The notes beneath the pieces are model-generated. The model did no database searches and was not told the DNA's origin. It saw only the letters and a program-made list of their open reading frames with translations. Below are positions 28,001-32,900 of a stretch of DNA of 64,000 nucleotides, in pieces; positions within the stretch are counted from its first letter, which is position 1; every line of letters starts with the position of its first letter. This DNA comes from Protonemura montana (lineage: Eukaryota; Arthropoda; Insecta; Plecoptera; Nemouridae), in NCBI GenBank assembly GCA_947568835.1, contig OX387606.1, positions 8,370,001 through 8,434,000 of the forward strand. Reading direction: 5' to 3'. A program made the position numbers and the translations under genes.

Positions 28001-28881
28001 CTCCCTTTTAAGCGATGTTACTTTCATCATCATCCACTCACTCACTCACCGACGCCATTAGACCAGTGCCGCAGGGCCAGTTGTCAAAACAGTGCGTCGT
28101 TAAACACCACAAATCAATTAATCCAATGATTTTTGTACGGACATCAGCATGCATAGGTTTTGCATTTGATACGCTTTTTACAGAGATCTCTTGCGAAGTA
28201 TAATAAAACAATAAAAACATGCTAAGCCTTCCTTAAACTTCTTCCTTAAACTCTCTTAATCTACAGCAAAATCTAGCTTCTCATCACTTACTTAAATTAG
28301 TGGTTTTGCCCATATGTAAAATATGTAATATATTATTTATATAATTTATATACTCGTTCTCTTCCAGTGGTTTGTCACCATTCCTTGACGATTCCATGGA
28401 AGAAACAACGTCCAACATCCTAAAATGTGACTATTGCTTTCCTCACGAATATTTCGCGAGCATTTCCAATGAGAGTAAGGATCTGATAGGCCGGCTGCTG
28501 ACGTCATCGCCCTCGCGACGGATGGAGGCCCACGATTGTCTTGAATTCCCATGGTTCAAAGAGGTATTTTTCTTTTTTATTGTTGTAGGATTCATTAGAA
28601 TACCTATACAGACATGTCAGTTTTTGCACACTGCATTCAATGCATTTTATAAAGTCTTCTTCACTGTAGAAACACTGCTCAATGGCTCTATATCCCTCGT
28701 TCAAGCAACTGCATCTTTGTATTGTCTTTGTTCACAGGCTCCAAAAATGACTTTGATTCCTACGTCAAGGTTAGTTCAATTCATGGATCGAAGACAGTCA
28801 CTTGTCAGACCACTTTTAACTTCATCGCTGACGCATCAGACATCCAGAGATAGTGCAAAGAACAACTATGTAAATATCTGA
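790..28881 (+). CDS. trio: Trio/Kalirin-family RhoGEF with C-terminal kinase (3' half, 20 exons)
   Basis: Trio proteins are membrane-proximal guanine-nucleotide exchange factors that steer axon growth and cell shape. In known family members the first DH-PH acts on Rac/RhoG and the second on RhoA. This window encodes the second half: SH3 (790-1069), basic linker, DH2 (17781-19139), PH2 (19573-20352), SH3-2 (23420-23980), Ig (about 24110-24717), FN3 (25170-25452), kinase (26197-28563) and a short tail ending in TGA at 28879. The 20 exons total 4068 nt with every splice phase matching, giving 1355 residues from exon 790. All borders are GT...AG. The first exon opens in phase 0 after a clear acceptor at 788-789, so the spectrin-repeat and GEF1 half must be upstream. 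Kinase, Ig and FN3 resemble vertebrate Trio/Kalirin; as I recall, Drosophila Trio lacks them. Identity is near certain; Trio versus Kalirin is not separable here, and invertebrates normally have one ortholog. Confidence 0.96.
5152..5180 (+). repeat. (GAAATT)n microsatellite
   Basis: Four perfect hexamers and a partial fifth in the long trio intron. Confidence 0.9.
10415..10448 (+). promoter_or_regulatory. trio: candidate internal trio promoter (Inr + DPE)
   Basis: An initiator TCAGTT at 10415-10420 (A+1 = 10417) is followed at exactly +28 to +32 by AGACC (10444-10448), which fits the downstream promoter element consensus RGWYV. I see no TATA box upstream, as expected for DPE promoters. It lies 215 bases before the ATG of a phase-compatible exon. 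Short motifs like these arise by chance, so the support comes from the exact spacing plus the exon that follows. Confidence 0.5.
10457..10481 (+). repeat. (TCGGTAC)n short tandem repeat
   Basis: Three perfect heptamer copies plus four bases, lying in the proposed 5' leader of the internal trio exon. Confidence 0.85.
10506..10532 (+). other. upstream ORF in leader of candidate trio isoform
   Basis: ATG at 10506 opens an eight-codon frame ending TGA at 10530-10532. It is the first AUG downstream of the proposed start site at 10417. It would be read before the main ATG if that promoter is real. Confidence 0.35.
10632..10800 (+). CDS. trio: candidate alternative first exon of trio (short GEF2-kinase isoform)
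   Basis: An open frame ends in ACG GTT ACA G|gtaggc, a good donor leaving one base. That is exactly the phase needed to join the exon at 12607, which starts AA and completes GAA. In-frame ATGs are at 10632, 10668 and 10689, and an in-frame TGA at 10539-10541 closes the frame upstream, as expected for a 5' end. A short upstream ORF runs from 10506 to 10532. The 56-residue peptide is basic and novel to me ([19 protein letters not shown] near its end). The resulting protein of about 1318 residues would lack spectrin repeats, GEF1 and the first SH3. Short GEF2-only Trio isoforms from internal promoters are known in other animals. Which ATG is used is unclear. Confidence 0.55.
10820..10837 (+). 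repeat. C18 homopolymer
   Basis: An uninterrupted run of 18 C starts 20 bases after the donor of the candidate first exon. It is one of several long G/C tracts in this otherwise AT-rich intronic DNA. Confidence 0.9.
12607..12685 (+). CDS. trio: trio exon: linker (NKRRGFSG)
   Basis: Acceptor TTGTTACAG|AAC, donor AGTGG|gtgagt; phase 1 in, phase 2 out. Encodes a Ser/Gly-rich segment, then [11 protein letters not shown], a motif kept in Kalirin/Trio linkers. Two upstream exons (1069 and 10800) end in the right phase to join it. Confidence 0.88.
14282..14393 (+). CDS. trio: trio exon: linker ([18 protein letters not shown])
   Basis: Acceptor ATCGACAG|GAG, donor TACAAG|gtaagc; phase 2 in, 0 out. 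The frame that carries on from NKRRGFSG gives [18 protein letters not shown], a recognisable conserved Trio linker, then a basic [11 protein letters not shown]. The ATG at 14288 is out of frame. Confidence 0.9.
15731..15940 (+). CDS. trio: trio exon: acidic linker
   Basis: Acceptor TTGTCAG|CTG, donor AAGCGG|gtgagt; phase 0 on both sides, 70 codons. Low-complexity acidic and alanine-rich, then [15 protein letters not shown], comparable to the LPPPM motif before GEF2 in vertebrate Trio. It contains no folded domain. Confidence 0.88.
16534..16617 (+). CDS. trio: trio exon: small 28-codon linker
   Basis: Acceptor CTCTTGCAG|TCT, donor AGAATG|gtgtgt; phase 0 on both sides. Encodes [20 protein letters not shown] and a short predicted helix. 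Its length is a multiple of three and the donor is only moderate, so it could be skipped without a frameshift. Confidence 0.8.
17781..18109 (+). CDS. trio: trio exon: start of second DH (RhoGEF) domain
   Basis: Acceptor TTATTGCAG|GAG, donor AGAGA|gtaagt; phase 0 in, 2 out. After an acidic Ser/Asp linker comes DH conserved region 1, [20 protein letters not shown], then a helix ending EAMYEWHRE. This is the GTPase-contacting start of the GEF2 catalytic domain. Confidence 0.95.
18395..18551 (+). CDS. trio: trio exon: DH2 middle
   Basis: Acceptor GCTTGCAG|CTT, donor TTTGAG|gtaaga; phase 2 in, 0 out. Encodes [12 protein letters not shown], then [20 protein letters not shown], corresponding to DH conserved region 2 of the Trio GEF2 unit. 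Confidence 0.95.
18912..19139 (+). CDS. trio: trio exon: DH2 conserved region 3
   Basis: Acceptor TTCTTCCAG|GAG, donor TTTGAT|gtgagt; 76 codons, phase 0 on both sides. Holds the hallmark DH helix [19 protein letters not shown], which forms much of the GTPase-binding face. It ends with [15 protein letters not shown], the DH-PH hinge. Confidence 0.96.
19573..19764 (+). CDS. trio: trio exon: PH2 first half
   Basis: Acceptor GTTTCTTCAG|GGT, donor ATACAG|gttagt; 64 codons, phase 0. Encodes [33 protein letters not shown] and YIHKAHIQ, the first beta strands of the pleckstrin-homology domain paired with DH2. Confidence 0.95.
20123..20352 (+). CDS. trio: trio exon: PH2 second half
   Basis: Acceptor CATGCAG|GTA; donor GAGGT|gtaagt, phase 0 in, 2 out. 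Encodes [10 protein letters not shown] and [20 protein letters not shown], the PH C-terminal helix, then SPIAYQKE, a known Trio motif. Reading through the donor hits TAA at 20354 after one more codon, so retaining this intron would end the protein just after GEF2. Confidence 0.93.
21542..21836 (+). CDS. trio: trio exon: Ser/Pro-rich linker after GEF2
   Basis: Acceptor CCCACGCCAG|CTC, donor CATGGG|gtaagg; phase 2 in, 0 out. Encodes a disordered segment with [14 protein letters not shown], then a basic patch [14 protein letters not shown]. The open frame extends upstream into the intron, but the start at 21542 is fixed by phase match to 20352. Confidence 0.85.
23420..23560 (+). CDS. trio: trio exon: second SH3, first part
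   Basis: Acceptor GTCTACAG|TGT, donor CACCAG|gtacgg; 47 codons, phase 0. Encodes [19 protein letters not shown], then [20 protein letters not shown], the RT-loop to distal-loop part of an SH3 as found after GEF2 in long Trio/Kalirin forms. Confidence 0.92.
23905..24167 (+). CDS. trio: trio exon: SH3-2 end, basic linker, Ig start
   Basis: Acceptor TTCACCAG|GGT, donor CTCAG|gtaaga; phase 0 in, 2 out. Finishes the SH3 with [11 protein letters not shown], then a Ser/Arg-rich linker ([20 protein letters not shown]). It begins the Ig domain with [20 protein letters not shown], a typical I-set A-B strand. Confidence 0.92.
24482..24717 (+). CDS. trio: trio exon: Ig domain core
   Basis: Acceptor TTTTGCACAG|GTG, donor GTTG|gtatgt; phase 2 in, 1 out. 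Encodes the I-set core: RC (B-strand Cys), VDVTW (core Trp), [15 protein letters not shown] (the D-x-G motif and F-strand Cys), ending ACLTVVG. Phe replaces the usual Tyr of the YxC motif region. Confidence 0.92.
25170..25452 (+). CDS. trio: trio exon: fibronectin type III domain
   Basis: Acceptor ACACCTTAG|GCT, donor GGGCAG|gtacgt; phase 1 in, 2 out. One exon carries nearly the whole FN3 module: [17 protein letters not shown] (B strand Trp) and [12 protein letters not shown] (the Tyr-x-Phe-Arg F strand). It sits between Ig and kinase, as in vertebrate Trio. Confidence 0.88.
26197..26460 (+). CDS. trio: trio exon: kinase N-lobe
   Basis: Acceptor CTTGGCAG|ATG, donor GAGCT|gtaagt; phase 2 in, 2 out. 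Shows the glycine loop [10 protein letters not shown], the ATP-anchoring lysine in EVAAKQV (codon 26312-26314), a C-helix Glu in THEEYAIL and the hinge lead-in TIVMEL. All N-lobe signature residues are present. Confidence 0.95.
26686..26824 (+). CDS. trio: trio exon: kinase catalytic loop
   Basis: Acceptor CTTGTTTCAG|TGT, donor ATCAAG|gtcagt; phase 2 in, 0 out. Ends in [14 protein letters not shown] (HFDIK encoded at 26810-26824), the HxD-x-K catalytic loop. Phe in place of Arg makes it a non-RD kinase, as in vertebrate Trio (HLDIK). Confidence 0.95.
27354..27559 (+). CDS. trio: trio exon: kinase DFG and APE motifs
   Basis: Acceptor TTCTCCAG|CCG, donor CTCAG|gtagcc; phase 0 in, 2 out. Opens PENVMVD, then [11 protein letters not shown] (DFG codons 27408-27416) and FAAPELVLG (APE codons 27477-27485), [13 protein letters not shown]. 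The canonical DFG contrasts with the DLE I recall at this site in human TRIO. Confidence 0.95.
27701..28128 (+). mobile_element. 5S-rRNA-derived SINE
   Basis: 27708-27785 reads as diverged 5S rRNA: GGAAACACCGGTTCTC, then the A-box-like AAGTTAAGCAAC at 27738-27749, and a C-box-like GTATGGGTGACCATC at 27770-27784. These are the internal RNA polymerase III signals. The following 340 bases are unrelated to 5S and include a CACT run and an AT-rich tail (CGTTAAACACCAC...AATCAATTAATCC). That is the layout of 5S-headed (SINE3-type) SINEs rather than a plain 5S pseudogene. It sits in the trio intron between 27559 and 28368. The 3' end is approximate. Confidence 0.75.
28368..28563 (+). CDS. trio: trio exon: kinase C-lobe
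   Basis: Acceptor CTCTTCCAG|TGG, donor AAAGAG|gtattt; phase 2 in, 0 out. Encodes [19 protein letters not shown], then [30 protein letters not shown] and PWFKE, the standard end of a kinase C-lobe. Confidence 0.94.
28738..28881 (+). CDS. trio: trio terminal exon with stop
   Basis: Acceptor GTTCACAG|GCT, phase 0, stop TGA at 28879-28881. Encodes [20 protein letters not shown], similar to the SRLACFIERR tail of human TRIO, then 20 or so further residues. Confidence 0.93.
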   Translation, partial: APKMTLIPTSRLVQFMDRRQSLVRPLLTSSLTHQTSRDSAKNNYVNI

Positions 28882-29164
28882 GAGACTGGCCTTCTGTAAT
28901 TTGTGATTCTAAATGGTACGGAAGCAAAAACCGAAAGATGAATCAATTTTGTCTCTGCTGTGCTTTAAGATAAGCTAAGATACGGTCGAGTCAATTCACT
29001 TGTTCACCCTCGAAATCGTAAGAGCCGCAATTAGTGCAATTAATGAGACTGTTTGTAATGAATGTGAGCTCCATATTGTAAAGTTTTTAACTCACAATAG
29101 TCATTTGCCTCAGTATTTCAGGCACAACCTCTTTACTTCATTATTTATGTACATATTGGTATGC

Positions 29165-29292
29165 AATAAAAACAATGTTCATGTGATCAAAATATATCTA
29201 CAATATGCTATTATCTTATTCAGATCATGTTATTCAGACCTTATCTTATTTGGCATTAAGACTTTCCCAGAATTTCCTTTTCTTGAAATAAA
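29165..29292 (+). terminator. trio: candidate trio polyadenylation signals
   Basis: AATAAA occurs at 29165-29170 and 29287-29292, 284 and 406 bases after the trio stop. Either would give a short 3' UTR ending before the convergent Tctex1 gene. Confidence 0.5.
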
Positions 29293-29670
29293 ATTTGTGT
29301 TTGTGTTTGGCCAACAGCTTACTAGAGTTAGAAGTATTCATAGATAATGGATTTTCATTTGTATTCCAAGTTCCTAAGCACAATTAACACGATTAAACAC
29401 AATTATCATTCACAGTATGAATTCAAATTTTTGCAACGAGCAGCTATGAACGTCTCAAGCAATTTTCTTCCTGATCAAATCGAGAGATTAAGTGTTTTCT
29501 ACCCCTCGTCAACATAGTTCCTCATTAGGATCATATCATGTGTCATTTTATATCAGTGGAGTCTTTTTACATTTTGCTTTTGCTCTGAATCCTAAGCCCA
29601 AACTGTGCCTACCTGGACTGTGATCCAATATTTGGCGCTAGGTTAACAGAAACAACTTCAAGGCATTGAA

Positions 29671-29676
29671 TTTAAT
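29671..29676 (-). terminator. candidate polyadenylation signal of the Tctex1 gene
   Basis: ATTAAA on the minus strand, 127 bases after the stop codon at 29803-29805. It is the nearest common poly(A) variant; no AATAAA was seen closer. Confidence 0.35.
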
Positions 29677-29802
29677 TTGGAATATTGATTTTGAGTCTGT
29701 GCAAAAACTTCAGTAAATTGTTACTCCAAATACGGTTTGCTTTTGTATCGATGAGGATTTCCTGTTGCTTTTCACACACGATACAGGTCGAGTTGTAAAC
29801 GT

Positions 29803-29968
29803 TCACTCATGATAAACCCCGAAGCATAAGCCGACGGCAAACAGGGAGAAGTTTTCGTAGCGGTGCATGGCGTATCTGTCCCGATCAGCATCCCACAGGA
29901 ACCGGAAGGCCGAGTAGACGCTCTGCTGTTGCTTCTCGCCGATTTCAACGACGCAAACCAGTTTGTAC
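29803..29968 (-). CDS. Tctex1 gene exon 3 with stop
   Basis: Acceptor GTCATGCAG|GTA; phase 2 in; TGA at 29805-29803. Encodes the beta-strand half: YKLVCVVEIGEKQQQSV, FLWDADRDRYAMHRYEN, SLFAVGLCFGVYHE. The WDAD and SLF motifs are diagnostic of Tctex1 domains. Confidence 0.9.
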
Positions 29969-32900
29969 CTGCATGACACACAATTGTTAAGTTGCAGACC
30001 AGTACTGACATATCTCGAGCAAACGGTTTTATATCTACCATGTTTGTACATATATAGTACTGTTATTTATTTAATTGACAACTGTAAATACATTCAAACC
30101 ATTGACGCTACTGATTATGACTTAAGAAATAAGAAAGATGTACGCCACCGCACTCATAAAACTAAGAAATGGTCAAGAGGGCCCCTAGAGATGGGTGCCA
30201 CACTGTTCAACAAGCTACCAGAAAGCATTAAAGCTAAAGAGGGCCAGGCGTTAAAAAATGCACTAAAATCTTATCTTTTAAGTAATTGTTTTTATTCAGT
30301 TGACGAGTACTTAAATAACAAAGATGTATGTTAACCTGTGTATGTTAACACTGTCTAAAAGTGTAATTGTTCCTCTGACGTTCCTGAAGTTACTATGTAA
30401 TCAATGATGGAAAAATGACCAATAAATAAATAAAAAATAAAAAACGGTCGTCCAATGTTGGATAAATGGAAGCCAAGGTATAGTAATATAGTATAGTATA
30501 GTATAGTAATACCAAATTTGAATGAGCTGAATATGGGTATAGAACCGACTCTAGATGTTTATTACTAGGGCCTCGCGAACTCAATTTGAGTTGCGTTGTG
30601 AGATGAGAGTAGAGATATTGTGGGATGATAAAATATGATGCAGTAAAATGATATGATAAAAAAGATAAATGCCTTTCATCGTCGTCCATTACAACGATAA
30701 TATAAATTTTGTTCATCTTTAGTTGATATCTTATTTCATCTTGGTTGTTGAAACAGCATTTCCGAATTTTTAGCAACGTCAAACTCGAGTCGCTCTGGTG
30801 GCAAATCATCGAACTAAGTTGCTGTGAGTGCCAGATTCTACCGACAGGTTGCGCTGGGTCTCTTAACACGACTGCGCGTTCGGGGAAACCTTGCAGATAA
30901 AAATCATATTTCAAACCACGTTCAGTGTGGGCGTTTCCCTCCATGCAGCAGATGTCTGTGTGGTGAAGTGCAGTGATGTACTTCGCTGCTGACGTCAGTG
31001 GCAAGATTCGTATCATGGGTCAATGGCCGGGATTCAAATGAGTCGGCAAATGCGACCAGTTTGAATCCCGACCATTATTTGGACGCATGGATGTCATGAA
31101 TGACAGTTTGTTCAAACATGGCGAAATATCCTGGATGAATTAACTGAACTAGACTTGGAAAATATTTCCGATCATGGGCAACATTAGAGCTGATAAAATA
31201 TATTCGTGTCGTCGAAATTTTTTTTGATTGAAAATCATTGATGCAGTGGTCGATATTTGTTCAAAATTTTCGCTGCTGTCGTCACAGTTCAACAGTTTAT
31301 TAATCCCAAAAAACCATCACATCATATAGCGGCTCGAGTGATCGAGCGGTTAAAGCGGCTAACTGATGAGCAGAAGGTACCGAGTTCGATGCTCGTCATG
31401 GACAACTTTTTGTTTATACTTTCGTCGGTCAACATTCATTTTTGTCGTTCTACGATTTTTTCTTTTTTTTTCCAATAATTTTCCCAGTCCTGGCTAGTTC
31501 CAGCCTGGCTCACAGGTGGCACTACCGTCGGCGTCGCCATAAAAAATGTATATTCGATTGCAGATTTGAGAACGGCTGGTGGTGACGTCATTTCCTCGCT
31601 CGCGGCGATCCTCTTGAGATGAGGCTGCTTTAGCCCCAAGCGCTACGGCACAAGTACAGGACATGTGACGTCAAATGCACCTGGCATTTTTACCAATCCC
31701 TGCACAGAGTGCAAGAGAGTGACAAGTCCATCCAAGACTGGACCCAGCCTCCAGCGAGGAGTGTGAGCAGCTTTCAGCCACTCCAAAAAAGATAGCTTCC
31801 ATCGCTTGCCAAGATCCGACGCGGACCAGCAAGACGATGGAGGCCGACTGGTGCAGGACCAATCACATTATCATTCAATCGACCCCCTAGACATGTACCA
31901 AGTATCACTGAACCAGCGCTAGAGTGTGCTTTTTGATCGTTAGCGCTACCTGTTGGGTATCAAACGAACTTGATGAATTAGTATTGGGTCGGTAACAGGG
32001 TGCTACTTGATCGGCTGTCCCAGTCTGGCATTGTCACGTACCAAATTGTGGGCAAAAATTATCTGAGGTGAACAATCGCATGGAGGCCAAGTTGGTAGAG
32101 TCGTCGCTATTGAACGCTGTGGGTCTGCATTCGCATCCCGAGACAGGATTACTTTTTGGTTTTGGAATTATTACTAACCGTGGTCCTGTAAGCGACTAAC
32201 TGTTGCTTAGACATATATGAAATGTAAGAATTCATGTTGTGAATATCTTCATTGATTGCTAAGCAACAAGCAGATCGGTTGCATTAGCTTCCTTATGTAC
32301 TTTTGCCTAAATAAACACATCAGTAATGGATGAGTCCGTAGCCCTGTGGTTAGCGAGCTTGCTAGTAATGTAGACGGGTTGCGGTTGAATCCCGTCCCCG
32401 TAGCTTTTTGGCTATGTCGAGCTCGAGTCGCTCTGGTGGCAAATCATCGAACTAAGTTGCTGTGAGTGTCAGATTCTACCGACAGGTTGCGCTGGGTCTC
32501 TTAACACGACTGCGCGTTCGGTGAAACCTTGCAGATAAGAGTCATATTTCAAACCACGTTCAGTGTGGGCGTTTCCCTCCATGCAACAGATGTCTGTGTG
32601 GTGAAGTGCAGTGATGTACTTCGCTGCTGACGTCAGTGGCAAGATTCGTATCACGGGTCAAACGCCGGGACTCAAATGAGTCGGCCAATGCTACCAGTTT
32701 GAATCCCGACAATTATTTGGACGCATGGTTGTCATGAATGTCAGTTTGTTCATCCATGGCGAAATATCCTGGATGAGTAAACTGAACTAGACTTGGAAAA
32801 TATTTCCGATCATGGGCAACATTAGAGCTGATAAAATATCTTCGTGTCGTCGAAATATTTTTTGATTGAAAATCATTGATGCAGTGGTCGATATTTGTTC

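Larger units (their letters stand above)
18110..28737 (+). other. trio introns in the GEF2-to-kinase part
   Basis: Introns of about 0.2-1.6 kb separate the catalytic exons. The largest are 20353-21541, 21837-23419 and 25453-26196. Apart from the 5S-derived SINE at 27701-28128 they hold nothing I can name. Confidence 0.7.
28882..29802. other. convergent intergenic region, trio and Tctex1 gene
   Basis: 920 bases between the two stop codons hold both 3' UTRs. trio AATAAA signals lie at 29165 and 29287. For the minus-strand gene the best candidate is ATTAAA (plus strand TTTAAT, 29671-29676). No coding sequence is seen. Confidence 0.65.

Noticed and set aside
30393-31016. 207-codon minus-strand frame at the left edge of the tandem array
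   Set aside because: It runs across the LINE tail, the direct repeat and the first tandem unit. Only the first part recurs in the second unit (32469-32654), and it has no family resemblance.
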